DNA of 64,000 nt, taken from an uncultured Pontibacter sp. (GTDB lineage Bacteria > Bacteroidota > Bacteroidia > Cytophagales > Hymenobacteraceae). The stretch lies in NCBI RefSeq assembly GCF_947495565.1, contig NZ_CANLZM010000004.1, forward strand, positions 124,001-188,000, in the 5' to 3' direction. Position 1 is the stretch's first letter. Every line of letters starts with the position of its first letter. The position numbers were made by a program, and so were the translations under genes. A model generated the notes under the pieces. That model searched no databases. It was not told the DNA's origin and saw only the letters and a program-made list of their open reading frames with translations. Below, piece by piece: positions 36,021-45,376 of this stretch.

Positions 36021-37427
36021 TCAGTCAACTAATAATTGTTCGTTAAAGTTCAGGAGGAAAAGCTCTTCCGAGGAGCGGGTAAGGGCCGTGTAAAGCCAGC
36101 GAGCGAACTCCTCATTCACCATATCCTCCTTCAAAAAACCCTGATCCACGAACACGGCCTGCCACTGTCCGCCCTGTGCTTTATGGCAGGTAAGCGCATA
36201 AGCAAACTTTACCTGCAGCGCATTTAAGTAAGGGTTTTTCTTTAGCTCCTTGTAACGCTCTTTCTTGGTTTTGATATCCATGTAATCTTGCAGCACCTCC
36301 TCATAGAGCTTCTTGTTCTGATCCGATGGCAGCGCCGGGGAATCAGAGTAAAGTGTGTCGAGCATAATCTTCACCTCCTCTTCCTGTGCATCAGGGTAGT
36401 CTACAAACCGGAGCCTTACGTCGGCAAAGCGGAAACCATACATATCCTCATAGCGGATAATTTTAGTTACCTCCACAAAATCGCCGTTGGCCATAAACCC
36501 TATGTCTGAGTCTTTAGGAAGCCAGAAATAGTTGTTGCGCACAATCATCAGGTAATCGCCTACCCCCAGTTCATCCTCAGCAAAGAATATTCGGCGACGG
36601 ATGTGCTGGTTATATTGGTTGGCATTTTTGTTAGAGCGGCAGATAACGATGGTATTTTCCACACCGAATTTATCATAGGCATACCTTAGGCCGTCTTCCA
36701 GCTTCTCGCCTGTCATGCGGTAAATATCGCGCCAACCTTTGGTAAACAGTTTAATATCGAGCTTCTCCTGCTTCATGCGGTCGCGGAGCTGCGTGGCGTT
36801 CATCAGTATACCTGATGCTTCTGCTTGCCGCATAACCTGGCGCAGCTCTATTTGCTGTACTTGGCACCGAAAGTTCTGCTTCATGTATTCAGCATCCAAA
36901 GACGGACTCAGCGTCTGGCCCACCGGTGGCAGCTGAGCCGTATCCCCGATCAGCAGCAGTTTGTTTTTCTTTTTGTCGAACACATACTGCAGCAGGTCCT
37001 GCAGCAGGCCGTTTTCGCCAAAGCCGCTTTCGTCCGATATCATCGAGGCCTCATCTACAATGTAAATGGTGCTGTCAGTTTTGTTTGGCTGTCGGGTAAA
37101 GGAAAGCCCATCAGAAAAAGGGTTAGCGGTTTGGCGGTAGATTTTTTTATGTATAGTAAATGCAGGGCGGCCACTGTAGCTAGACATTACCTTGGCGGCA
37201 CGGCCGGTGGGCGCCAGCAGCACATACTTATACCCAAACGAGTTCAGGATTTTAACCAATGAGGTAACAACGGTGGTTTTACCTGTACCGGCATACCCTT
37301 TCAGCAGAAACACCTGCCGCTCATCGGTTTTATTAAGTATAAACTCATCAAGTTTAGCAAAAAGCTTCGCCTGGTCCTCTGTCGGTTCAAACGGGAAACT
37401 GTTTCGTAAGGCTTCTACCGGGCGCAT
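36021..37427 (-). CDS. SF1 DNA helicase, RecD/Dda-like
   Basis: 468 residues. Walker A GYAGTGKTT (44-52), Walker B VDEAS (Asp125-Glu126), LLIGDTAQLPPVG and the UvrD-like C-terminal segment ALTCHKAQGGQW with YTALTRS. It lacks the N-terminal region of RecD2, so a small stand-alone 5'-3' helicase such as Dda is the closest model. Role in recombination or repair is inferred. Confidence 0.87.
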   Translation of the reverse strand: MRPVEALRNSFPFEPTEDQAKLFAKLDEFILNKTDERQVFLLKGYAGTGKTTVVTSLVKILNSFGYKYVLLAPTGRAAKVMSSYSGRPAFTIHKKIYRQTANPFSDGLSFTRQPNKTDSTIYIVDEASMISDESGFGENGLLQDLLQYVFDKKKNKLLLIGDTAQLPPVGQTLSPSLDAEYMKQNFRCQVQQIELRQVMRQAEASGILMNATQLRDRMKQEKLDIKLFTKGWRDIYRMTGEKLEDGLRYAYDKFGVENTIVICRSNKNANQYNQHIRRRIFFAEDELGVGDYLMIVRNNYFWLPKDSDIGFMANGDFVEVTKIIRYEDMYGFRFADVRLRFVDYPDAQEEEVKIMLDTLYSDSPALPSDQNKKLYEEVLQDYMDIKTKKERYKELKKNPYLNALQVKFAYALTCHKAQGGQWQAVFVDQGFLKEDMVNEEFARWLYTALTRSSEELFLLNFNEQLLVD

Positions 37428-37430
37428 CTT

Positions 37431-37568
37431 AAAAAGTTAGAAAGTTAAAAGGTTAGAGAGTTTGGAAGTTGGCTAACTGACTTGACTTCGTTGAAGTATA
37501 AGTCTAAAGTATACTTTTCATTATCCGTAAGTATAAGTTTTTAAGACTCTTTAGCCTTCTAACTTTTT
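37431..37568. repeat. 12-bp inverted repeat enclosing a cluster of AAGTATA motifs
   Basis: AAAAAGTTAGAA (37431-37442) and TTCTAACTTTTT (37557-37568) are perfect inverted copies 114 bases apart. The right arm overlaps the end of the thioesterase gene. Between them lie four motif copies, near 37494, the palindrome AAGTATACTT at 37507-37516, and near 37529. No transposase or target duplication was seen. Confidence 0.6.
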
Positions 37569-38018
37569 ATCTCTCAAAATATCTTCCGGAGTAATGGTGG
37601 CCATACTTGTGCTGGCTTTGGCGATAAGCAGCGGGGGCTCCTCTCCTTTTACGGAGTATACTTCGGCTTCGCAGAAATTAATTTTTCGCCCCTGCTTTAA
37701 TACGTAACCTTTTGCCAGCAGCTTGTCTCCAAGTCCAGGGTGAAAGTATGAAACTTTTATCTCGGCTGTAACTACATTATGGCCTTTTGGCACTAAACTT
37801 ACGGCTGCAAAACCTGCCACAATATCCGCTAGAGTGGCTATAACACCACCGTGAGCGAAGCCTTTGTGCTGCCGATGCTTCTGTTCCAGCATTAATTCGC
37901 CTTCTATCTTACCTTCTTCTATCTTTGTAACGTTAAAGCCCAAGAGTTTCATAAACTCCTGTCGCTCCAGCTTTTCGCGTATGTCTGTTTCGTAATCCGG
38001 ATTATACGTTTTAATCAT
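37551..38018 (-). CDS. PaaI-family hot-dog thioesterase
   Basis: 155 residues, hot-dog fold. HGGVIATLADIVAGFAA starts at 56, with the catalytic Asp in LAD, and the AEIKVSYFHPG segment follows. It hydrolyses acyl-CoA thioesters; substrate unknown. It precedes the helicase on the same strand with 123 bases between them. Confidence 0.87.
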   Translation of the reverse strand: MIKTYNPDYETDIREKLERQEFMKLLGFNVTKIEEGKIEGELMLEQKHRQHKGFAHGGVIATLADIVAGFAAVSLVPKGHNVVTAEIKVSYFHPGLGDKLLAKGYVLKQGRKINFCEAEVYSVKGEEPPLLIAKASTSMATITPEDILRDKKLEG

Positions 38019-38054
38019 ACTGTAAATTTACGATCAAAACACCATAAACCTATT

Positions 38055-38540
38055 ATGTCTGATTTAAACCCTGCCGCCGCTGCCTACGCTAAGAAATTAC
38101 GCGTGCGGGCGTGTGGCATCTGTATAAAAGAGAATAAGTTACTTTTAATGCGCCACAGCAATACAATTGGCAATAATGCATTTTGGGCTCCTCCCGGGGG
38201 CGGCCTTCAATACGGAGAAACTATTCATGATTGCCTGAGGCGTGAGTTTGAGGAGGAAACAGGACTGCAGGTTGAGGTGAACCGTTTTCTTTTCGTGAAT
38301 GAGTTTTTGCAGGAGCCCTTGCACGCCGTTGAGTTCTTTTTTGAGGTAAACCCTGTCGGCGGAGAAATGACAACCGGCTCCGATCCTGAGGCTGAAGACG
38401 GAAACCAGCTAATTGAGCACCTGCAGTGGCTGAGCGTCAAAGAGATTCAAGCAATTCCTTTTGGAGATAAACACCGTTCGCTACAGCTGTTGCTTTCACT
38501 GGATGACTTGCTGGGCCTGCCACATAATTTTATGCCATAG
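38055..38540 (+). CDS. Nudix hydrolase
   Basis: 161 residues. The Nudix box is at about 49-71 (GGLQYGETIHDC, then REFEEETG), complete with the metal-binding glutamates. It hydrolyses a nucleoside diphosphate derivative not specified by sequence. Divergent from the thioesterase. Confidence 0.88.
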   Translation: MSDLNPAAAAYAKKLRVRACGICIKENKLLLMRHSNTIGNNAFWAPPGGGLQYGETIHDCLRREFEEETGLQVEVNRFLFVNEFLQEPLHAVEFFFEVNPVGGEMTTGSDPEAEDGNQLIEHLQWLSVKEIQAIPFGDKHRSLQLLLSLDDLLGLPHNFMP

Positions 38541-38630
38541 TGCCGGCCCCGCTGCCTTTTGCCATAATTTTTTTATACTTGCAGTAAGGCGGCTTTGCCC
38601 GCTGTAGCTTACACATGACCACAGTAGACC

Positions 38631-39518
38631 TTGAACACCATCAACACACACTACAGGCTCTCCCACAGGATACAGGATGAAGCTTTTTCGCTGGAGCAGG
38701 CGGGGCAGTGCAATTTATATATCGCTCTCAGCCAAAAAGCCATACGCCTGGCAGTGGCTAACACAGAACGCAATAAGTTTGTGGTACTGGAAGATTATGA
38801 GCTGATTACAGTTTTCTCTCCAATGCAGGTGGCGGAGCAACTGCGCCTGATTGCACAGGAAAACGAGCTGCTGCAGCAACAGAACTGGAACATGGTGCGC
38901 GTATCGGTGAGCAACCAGCACTTTACCCTCGTGCCCGAAACGCTATATGAGCCCACTCATCAGCAAGATTACCTGCGCCTGCACTCCGACTTTAACCCAA
39001 TTCAGGATGAAGTGCTGTGCTACAGGCATAACGGCCTGGAAGCTATAAATATTTTTGCCATAGACGGTAATCTGGTGAAGGCGCTGCAAGATTTGTTCCC
39101 GAAGCAGTCGCTGCAGGTGGTGCACCTCACAAGTTCACTTATTAGAAGTATACTTCACCAAATCCCACGTACTAACCTCCGCAGCATGTATGCCTTTGTG
39201 GAGCGCAATTATGTTACGCTATTGGTGATTGGCCCCGGAGGTCTGGAGTTCTGCAATATATTCCACTATGTAAGCCCGGAGGATTTTATCTACTACATCA
39301 TCTTCATCATGCAGGAGCAGAAAATGAACCCGGAGCAGGAAACGCTGACGGTCTGGGGCGACATCACGCACGATTCATCCCTGTTCAATATTTTGCAGAA
39401 GTATATCCGGCAGATCAGGCTAGGCAAAAAACCTTCGGATGTGGAATACAGTTATAAATTCCATGACATGTTTGAGCACCGTTACTTTGAGTTGTACAGC
39501 CTGCACCTCTGCGAGTGA
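38631..39518 (+). CDS. DUF3822 protein
   Basis: 295 residues with an actin/ASKHA-like DUF3822 fold (YIALSQKAIRLAVANTERNK near 30-49). The family usually precedes rsmD and coaD; here coaD follows after 174 bases and rsmD is absent. No in-frame ATG is available, so TTG at 38631 is taken as start. An ATG at 38615 opens another frame that stops after 21 codons, so a one-base change near the 5' end cannot be excluded. Confidence 0.78.
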   Translation: MNTINTHYRLSHRIQDEAFSLEQAGQCNLYIALSQKAIRLAVANTERNKFVVLEDYELITVFSPMQVAEQLRLIAQENELLQQQNWNMVRVSVSNQHFTLVPETLYEPTHQQDYLRLHSDFNPIQDEVLCYRHNGLEAINIFAIDGNLVKALQDLFPKQSLQVVHLTSSLIRSILHQIPRTNLRSMYAFVERNYVTLLVIGPGGLEFCNIFHYVSPEDFIYYIIFIMQEQKMNPEQETLTVWGDITHDSSLFNILQKYIRQIRLGKKPSDVEYSYKFHDMFEHRYFELYSLHLCE

Positions 39519-39692
39519 GGCTTAATTGCTGATGGTTGAATTTTTAGATTGCTGGATATAGATCTTAAGTATACTTTCAACTTATGGTAATTCAGCACTT
39601 TACTAAACCAAATCAACCCATTTAAATAACTATAGCAGCCGGAATTCAGGCATCAACCATTTAGCCATCCTACTATTTACCAACTTAACCTC

Positions 39693-40169
39693 ATGAAAAG
39701 AATCGCCCTATTCCCTGGATCTTTTGACCCGTTCACTAATGGCCATTATGATGTAGTGATGCGCGGCGCAAAGCTTTTTGATGAAGTGATTGTGGCAATA
39801 GGTAACAACAGCAGCAAGCAGCGCTACATACCGGTGGAGAAAATGGAGAAAGTCATGACGCGCATTTTTGCCGATCATTCCAACATTAAAGTCGTGACGT
39901 TTAAAGGGCTGACGGCAGAATATGCGCGTGAGACAGGCGCTCAGTTTCTGTTACGTGGCCTGCGCAACACCACTGACTTTGAATATGAAAATACCATCGC
40001 TCAGGCCAACCGCCATGTAAACCATGATTTGGAAAGCGTGTTTCTGATTACGTCACCGCACCTTGCCGCCATCAGTTCCTCTATAATTCGGGAAATTCAC
40101 CGATTTGGCGGCAACGTGGATGAGTTTATACCTTTCCAGTTTTCTGAGATTGCAGATAGTGTCTCATAA
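39693..40169 (+). CDS. coaD: pantetheine-phosphate adenylyltransferase
   Basis: 158 residues, nucleotidyltransferase with TNGH (15-18, the HxGH-type motif) and the SSSIIRE segment (KMSKS-like). It makes dephospho-CoA in CoA synthesis. Its last 44 bases overlap the convergent Nudix gene. Normal length. Confidence 0.95.
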   Translation: MKRIALFPGSFDPFTNGHYDVVMRGAKLFDEVIVAIGNNSSKQRYIPVEKMEKVMTRIFADHSNIKVVTFKGLTAEYARETGAQFLLRGLRNTTDFEYENTIAQANRHVNHDLESVFLITSPHLAAISSSIIREIHRFGGNVDEFIPFQFSEIADSVS

Positions 40170-40806
40170 TAAAAGCAATTGACATATAAGCCTTAGGCAG
40201 CACCTCCTGTACCTCCTCGGGTGTCATCCAGCGTACTTCTTCTATAAACTCCTCGGCCTGCGGCTTCATTAAACTGTCGTCGGTGCACTCCATCAAGTAC
40301 CAGCTGGTTCTTTTCAGGATCTTCTTTCCTTTGAAGGCGTAGGAGTGCCAGGTTTTCGGTAGCTTCTCCACTACATCAACTTTTATGTTGCACTCCTCTT
40401 CTACTTCACGGATAGCGCCTTGGCGTACTTTTTCCTTTTTCTCCAGTTTTCCTTTTGGCAGGTCCCATACACCAAGCCGGTAGATCATCAGTATTTTGCC
40501 GTCTTTCAGAACTAGCCCTCCGGCAGCTTTCACAATTTTGAACTGGTCCTTCAGGTGCTCGATCATCTTTTTCTTTTTGTCGGCAACAAGAGTCAGTGAT
40601 TTCAACTTTTTGAGTTTTTTCACCTCCATCAAACGTACCAGGCGATCTATCAGCTGCGGGTCTGCCTCTTTTATAAGTACATCTCCAATCAGATCTTTCG
40701 AGGTAAAATGCTCTGAAGCCTTCAGAACCAGGTCATACTCATGCTTGTATACCTTATCTGTAGCTTTTTTTAGTATAAGCGGAATGTCGTTAATAAAAAC
40801 GTTCAT
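40126..40806 (-). CDS. Nudix-domain protein with N-terminal extension
   Basis: 226 residues. The N-terminal 90 residues are lysine-rich and lack a known motif; the Nudix domain follows, with box GKLEKKEKVRQG and REVEEEC near 138-160. It overlaps coaD tail-to-tail by 44 bases. Substrate unknown; the partner domain is unusual among Nudix proteins outside Bacteroidota. Confidence 0.85.
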   Translation of the reverse strand: MNVFINDIPLILKKATDKVYKHEYDLVLKASEHFTSKDLIGDVLIKEADPQLIDRLVRLMEVKKLKKLKSLTLVADKKKKMIEHLKDQFKIVKAAGGLVLKDGKILMIYRLGVWDLPKGKLEKKEKVRQGAIREVEEECNIKVDVVEKLPKTWHSYAFKGKKILKRTSWYLMECTDDSLMKPQAEEFIEEVRWMTPEEVQEVLPKAYMSIAFIMRHYLQSQKTGKV

Positions 40807-40915
40807 GAGGTTTGGGTGCTTCAGTGGAAGCGTAATTTATACAAAACAAAAAATAAATCAGGTCAATCAAAATAAGCAGCCTTAAAAAGGAAGATTATTT
40901 CTGTAAATTCGGGTC

Positions 40916-41554
40916 ATGGATTCTATGACAACAGCACATCAGGTGGCCTCGTTCCTGCTCGAGACAGAGGCCGTAAAGTTAAGACCGGAGCAGCCATTTA
41001 AATGGAGCAGCGGCTGGAACTCCCCTATCTACTGCGATAACCGCGTAACGCTCTCCTTCCCCTACATCCGCAGCTACATAAAGCAACAGCTGGCAGAACT
41101 GATTAAGCAGCAGTACCCGGAGGCTGAAGCTATCGCTGGCGTTGCCACAGCAGGCATAGCACAGGGCGCCTTGGTAGCTGATTTGCTGGAGATGCCTTTC
41201 CTATACGTGCGGCCGGAGCCAAAGAAGCATGGAATGGGCAATCAAATTGAAGGACGGCTGCTGGAGGGCCAGAAAGTGGTGATGGTGGAAGACCTGATCT
41301 CGACGGGTGGCAGCTCATTGAAAGCCGCTGAAGCCGTTAAGGCAGCTGGCGCAGAGGTGGTGGGAATGGCCGCTATCTTTACCTATGGCTTTGCTACAGC
41401 AGATAAGAATTTTAAGAATGCCGGTATTCCGCTGCATTGCCTGAGCAATTATGAAGCACTAGTAGAGGCTGCCGCGAAGCATGGTTATATTCAAGAGTCC
41501 GCCATGGACACGCTGGCTGAGTGGCGCCAGTCACCGGAAACCTGGGGCGTTTAA
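40916..41554 (+). CDS. pyrE: orotate phosphoribosyltransferase
   Basis: 212 residues. PRPP loop VVMVEDLISTGGSSLKAAEA near 121-140 and a GVATAGIAQGAL segment. It makes OMP in pyrimidine synthesis. ATG at 40916 is used; ATG 40925 is possible. Converges on the PorE-like gene across a very stable terminator. Confidence 0.95.
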   Translation: MDSMTTAHQVASFLLETEAVKLRPEQPFKWSSGWNSPIYCDNRVTLSFPYIRSYIKQQLAELIKQQYPEAEAIAGVATAGIAQGALVADLLEMPFLYVRPEPKKHGMGNQIEGRLLEGQKVVMVEDLISTGGSSLKAAEAVKAAGAEVVGMAAIFTYGFATADKNFKNAGIPLHCLSNYEALVEAAAKHGYIQESAMDTLAEWRQSPETWGV

Positions 41555-41565
41555 GATATAAGCCA

Positions 41566-41613
41566 AAAGTATAAAGGGAGGGCACATACCAATTGACCCT
41601 CCCTTTATACTTT
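41566..41613. terminator. 17-bp perfect hairpin with AAGTATA motifs at its base
   Basis: AAAGTATAAAGGGAGGG (41566-41582) pairs with CCCTCCCTTTATACTTT (41597-41613). One AAGTATA and one TATACTT form the base of the stem. The right arm reaches into the stop codon of the minus-strand gene. Serves pyrE and the PorE-like gene. Confidence 0.85.
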
Positions 41614-43543
41614 ACAGTATCCGCATTTCGATGCGACGGTTCAACTGGCGGTTTTCTTCTGAGGTATTAGGCTGAACTGGCTTTGATTCGCCATAGCCTT
41701 TGTATCTGATACGATTTTTATCTACGCCTTTTTGGGCCAAATAATCTACCACAGACTTTGCCCTGCGCTCCGACAGTAGTTGATTTGCCTTGTCAGATCC
41801 AACATCGTCGGTATGGCCTGAAATCTCAATCTTCACCTGTGGGTTTTGCTTCATAAAGGCAATCAGCTTGTCCAGTTCCGTCTTTGAGTTTTTCTCCAGA
41901 TTATACTTCCCAGTATCAAAAAATAGGTTGTTCAGCACCATCGCCGCTCCGGATTTGATCGGCTCTAGGTATACATCCAGCGCCACCGGCGACAATGCCT
42001 TAGAGGAAGTATAATCAAAGCTTCGGCTATTTAAAAGGTATTTTGGGGCGGACACATACAGCCCATACTGCTTACCCTGCGTCAGCACCACGGTATACTC
42101 CCCAGAAACCTTATCGGAATTTACCTGCTGCACCAGCGAATCAGCCTCTAAGTCATAAAGCTGCACCTGTGCCGCAAGCGGTTTTTTAGAGGAGGCATCA
42201 AATACACGGCCTTGCGCATAGGTACTGTTCACGCGGCTACGCCAGGCAGCGGGCACATCAAACTTATACAGCTGTATTCCCGAAACACCGTTACCGGTAT
42301 TATCCTGACGTGAGTAATACCCAATCTCACTGTCTGGGGTGATGAAAAGGGAGCCTTCATTGGCAAAAGTATTTAAGGGATACCCAAGGTTCTGGGGCTT
42401 AGTCCATTTGCCGTTTTTGTTCAGGTCGGATTTAAAAACATCCAACCCTCCCATACCTATATGCCCGTCGCTTACAAAGTATAAAGTGGAGCCGCTCATG
42501 TGTATGGAGGGCGCCATGTCGCGGCCGGTAGTATTAATATCCCTGCCCATATTGACAGGTTTTACCCATGAGCCGTCATCATTTCGGTTAGTAACCCAGA
42601 TGTCCTCCTTGCCTACTCCGTCGCCCCGAGTGGAAGTAAAGTATAAAGTACGCCCATCGGCAGAAAGGCTTGGCTGAGAATCCCAGGCTTTAGAATTTAC
42701 AGTTTTACCCATGTTCTGCGGCTTGCTCCATTCGCTGCCTGTCCTAAAGGAGATGTATAGATCGCAATCGCCTTGGGAATCCGGGCGGTTACAGGAGGTG
42801 AAAACCAAAGTCTTGCCATCCCCGGAAATTGTAGCTGCTCCCTCGTTAGCCGGTGTATTGATGTTTTCGGAGATAGAGACAGGCGTTTGCCACTGCTGAT
42901 CTTTGTATTGGCTTACATAAATATTTTCGTCATGGTCAGGTCGGCCACTTACACGCGCGGTATAGATAAAGTAGCGCTGATCGGCTGTAGTATAAGGGAA
43001 GTACTGAAGCCCGAATTTATTAAGCGTACCCGGTAGTTGCTCCGGGTTGAACTGCACCGGCTGCTGCATGGCCTCTTGTGCAAAAGCTGCGGTTTTTAGT
43101 TGCTTTTGCGCCCATTCAACCTGTTTTGTATTGTTAGCGCCTGTTTTTAGAAAAGTCTCATACCATTCGCTTGCCGCCTGGTAGTTTCCTTTGTCAAAGT
43201 ATAACTCGGCCAGATCGAAGTAGTTGTTGGCTTGTCCTTTTGAGAACGGCAGTAGCTTGAGCCCTTTTTCCATGTTCTCGAAAGCGGCTGCCTTATTACC
43301 CGTCATCTTGTGCAGACTGGCGGCACGCAGGTAGGCATCAGCAAACTCAGGGTCTTTCTCTATTGCCTCACCAAGCAATTGCAAAGCACGGTCAAAATCG
43401 CGGGCCCGCACGTAGCTATCCGCTTTCTCGTATAAACGCTCTGCTTTTGCCGATGTAGTGTTGAGCTTTTGATTTTGCGCCAGCGAAGTTGTCGCTGAAC
43501 CCAGCACGACTAAAGAGGCGATTAGGAGCTGTTTATACTTCAT
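41612..43543 (-). CDS. PorE-like outer-membrane protein: TPR, beta-propeller, CRD and OmpA domains
   Basis: 643 residues. Signal peptide (1-22), TPR repeats (about 30-150), PD40/WD40-like propeller repeats (about 180-430, repeated ISGDGKTLVFTS/LSADGRTLYFTS-like blades), a carboxypeptidase-regulatory-like domain (about 440-515) and an OmpA peptidoglycan-binding domain (about 530-643, IEISGHTDDVGSDKANQLLS). The same domain order defines PorE, which anchors the type IX secretion machinery to peptidoglycan. Functional equivalence is inferred. Confidence 0.85.
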   Translation of the reverse strand: MKYKQLLIASLVVLGSATTSLAQNQKLNTTSAKAERLYEKADSYVRARDFDRALQLLGEAIEKDPEFADAYLRAASLHKMTGNKAAAFENMEKGLKLLPFSKGQANNYFDLAELYFDKGNYQAASEWYETFLKTGANNTKQVEWAQKQLKTAAFAQEAMQQPVQFNPEQLPGTLNKFGLQYFPYTTADQRYFIYTARVSGRPDHDENIYVSQYKDQQWQTPVSISENINTPANEGAATISGDGKTLVFTSCNRPDSQGDCDLYISFRTGSEWSKPQNMGKTVNSKAWDSQPSLSADGRTLYFTSTRGDGVGKEDIWVTNRNDDGSWVKPVNMGRDINTTGRDMAPSIHMSGSTLYFVSDGHIGMGGLDVFKSDLNKNGKWTKPQNLGYPLNTFANEGSLFITPDSEIGYYSRQDNTGNGVSGIQLYKFDVPAAWRSRVNSTYAQGRVFDASSKKPLAAQVQLYDLEADSLVQQVNSDKVSGEYTVVLTQGKQYGLYVSAPKYLLNSRSFDYTSSKALSPVALDVYLEPIKSGAAMVLNNLFFDTGKYNLEKNSKTELDKLIAFMKQNPQVKIEISGHTDDVGSDKANQLLSERRAKSVVDYLAQKGVDKNRIRYKGYGESKPVQPNTSEENRQLNRRIEMRIL

Positions 43544-43549
43544 GAGGTG

Positions 43550-44203
43550 TTAAGGGATATCCATGTACTTGTGCGTCTGCAGAGACACACGCCACCGGGG
43601 GTTGCTTTTCACATACTCTACGATAAGCGGCGTCATCTCACTGACTTTGCTCCACTCCGGCTGCAAGTATAGTTTGCAGTGCTCCCCTACTTTGGCTGCG
43701 TGCTCTTCAGCCCACTTAAAATCACTCTTGTTAAAGATAATGACTTTTAGCTCATGCGCAAAAGGATATACCGAAGGGTCAGGCTGTTTAAACTTTTTCG
43801 GCGACAGACAAATCCAGTCCCAGTTGCCGCTAACGGGATATGCACCAGAGGTTTCTATGTAAGTCTTAATACCTCTTGCCTGCAGTTGCTCGGTTAAGGG
43901 TTTAAGGTTGTAAAGCAGAGGCTCCCCACCAGTAATCACGACTGCCTTGCCAGGGTAAGCGGCGGCGGCTTCAACGATATCCTCAATTGGGGTAAGCGGG
44001 TGAGCTTCAGCATCCCAGCTCTCTTTCACATCGCACCAGTGGCAGCCCACATCGCAGCCGCCCAGGCGTATAAAATAAGCAGCCGTGCCTGTGTTGCCAC
44101 CTTCACCCTGAATAGTATAAAAAGCCTCCATCAAGGGTAATCTGCTGCCGTCTTTAGGCACCTGATGTATAGAGGCTGTTTTGTATGCTTTTAATTCTTC
44201 CAA
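43550..44203 (-). CDS. queE: 7-carboxy-7-deazaguanine synthase
   Basis: 217 residues, radical-SAM enzyme. The 4Fe-4S cysteines are Cys50, Cys54 and Cys57 (C-x3-C-x2-C); VITGGEPLL is the SAM motif. It makes the deazaguanine precursor for queuosine or archaeosine-type modifications. Ends six bases before the PorE-like gene. Other que genes are not in the window. Confidence 0.93.
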   Translation of the reverse strand: MEELKAYKTASIHQVPKDGSRLPLMEAFYTIQGEGGNTGTAAYFIRLGGCDVGCHWCDVKESWDAEAHPLTPIEDIVEAAAAYPGKAVVITGGEPLLYNLKPLTEQLQARGIKTYIETSGAYPVSGNWDWICLSPKKFKQPDPSVYPFAHELKVIIFNKSDFKWAEEHAAKVGEHCKLYLQPEWSKVSEMTPLIVEYVKSNPRWRVSLQTHKYMDIP

Positions 44204-44425
44204 TGCTTTCTCTCCTCAGGCCATACTTTAAATTAATAGCACAGCCGTTTATACTTGCGTTGCTGCCTTTTAGAAGTATAAACTATACTTCCGGCAGAAC
44301 TCGCAAAGTTACAAAAAAGGATTAGGATTTACAGGATTAAAAGGTATACAGAAATATACATTCAGAATGGATTCTATAGATGATGAGAAATTAAAACGCT
44401 GACCATCCGGATTATATATAAAAAG

Positions 44426-44456
44426 ATCGCCCCTCCTATTTATGAGGAGGGGCGAT
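44426..44456 (-). terminator. folD terminator
   Basis: ATCGCCCCTCC (44426-44436) pairs with GGAGGGGCGAT (44446-44456). On the minus strand a T-rich tract (CTTTTTATATA) follows the stem, as expected for folD. Confidence 0.8.
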
Positions 44457-44462
44457 AGTAAT

Positions 44463-45344
44463 TTAGCTATATACTTCTTTTTTTGCTGCTTTTAATGTGT
44501 TCATCATCAGCATAGCAATTGTAAGTGGGCCAACACCACCGGGAACAGGCGTAATATAACTGCATTTCTCGGCTACATTCTCAAAATCCACATCGCCTCT
44601 CAGCCTGAATCCGGATTTGCGGCTGGCATCCGGCACGCGGGTAGTTCCAACGTCAATTACCACAGCTCCTTCTTTTACCATATCGGCTGTTACAAGCCCC
44701 GGCTTCCCTACAGCTACTATCAGTATATCAGCTTGGCGTGTGTGGTGCGCCAGATTAACTGTATTACGGTGGCAAATCGTAACAGTAGACTCTCCCGGAT
44801 AGGAGCATTTAGACATCAAAATACTCATTGGAGTACCCACAATATTGCTTCGGCCAATTACTACGCAGTGTTTGCCTAAGGTCTCAATGTTATAGCGCTT
44901 CAGTAGTTCAAGAATACCGGCAGGCGTAGCAGGCAGGTAGGCAGGCAAGCCAGCTACCATACGGCCAACATTGGTCGGGTGAAAACCATCCACATCTTTT
45001 TTCGGATCAATGGCCTCAATTACTTTATTGGAGTTAATATGCTTTGGTAGCGGCAACTGCACAATAAAACCATCCACTCCCTCATCCTCGTTCAGCTCTT
45101 TAATCTTGTTCAGCAACTCCTCTTCAGTTACAGTGTCTTCGTAGCGGATTAGCGAAGAGCCGAAGCCAATGCGTTCACAAGTAAGCACTTTGTTGTTCAC
45201 ATAAGTCACAGAACCGCCGTCGTTTCCTACAAGCACAGCAGCCAAATGCGGCGTTTTGCCTCCATTGGCTTTAATTTGAGCTACTTCAGCAGCTATTTCG
45301 TCTTGAATAACTTCGGATGTTTTTTTACCGTCGAGCAGAGTCAT
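44463..45344 (-). CDS. folD: methylene-tetrahydrofolate dehydrogenase/cyclohydrolase
   Basis: 293 residues. Catalytic Tyr48 and Lys52 (YVNNK) plus [12 protein letters not shown], the nucleotide site [11 protein letters not shown] and [14 protein letters not shown]. Bifunctional one-carbon enzyme in the cytosol. Normal length. The motif TATACTT overlaps its C-terminal codons near 44468. Confidence 0.95.
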   Translation of the reverse strand: MTLLDGKKTSEVIQDEIAAEVAQIKANGGKTPHLAAVLVGNDGGSVTYVNNKVLTCERIGFGSSLIRYEDTVTEEELLNKIKELNEDEGVDGFIVQLPLPKHINSNKVIEAIDPKKDVDGFHPTNVGRMVAGLPAYLPATPAGILELLKRYNIETLGKHCVVIGRSNIVGTPMSILMSKCSYPGESTVTICHRNTVNLAHHTRQADILIVAVGKPGLVTADMVKEGAVVIDVGTTRVPDASRKSGFRLRGDVDFENVAEKCSYITPVPGGVGPLTIAMLMMNTLKAAKKEVYS

Positions 45345-45376
45345 TTTTGGAATTGTATATTGGGAGTGATGAATTA

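Noticed and set aside
44617..44802. Open frames antisense to folD, lepA, icmF and other well-defined genes
   Set aside because: They are shadows: long frames appear opposite genes with this codon usage, and none shows a domain or start context.
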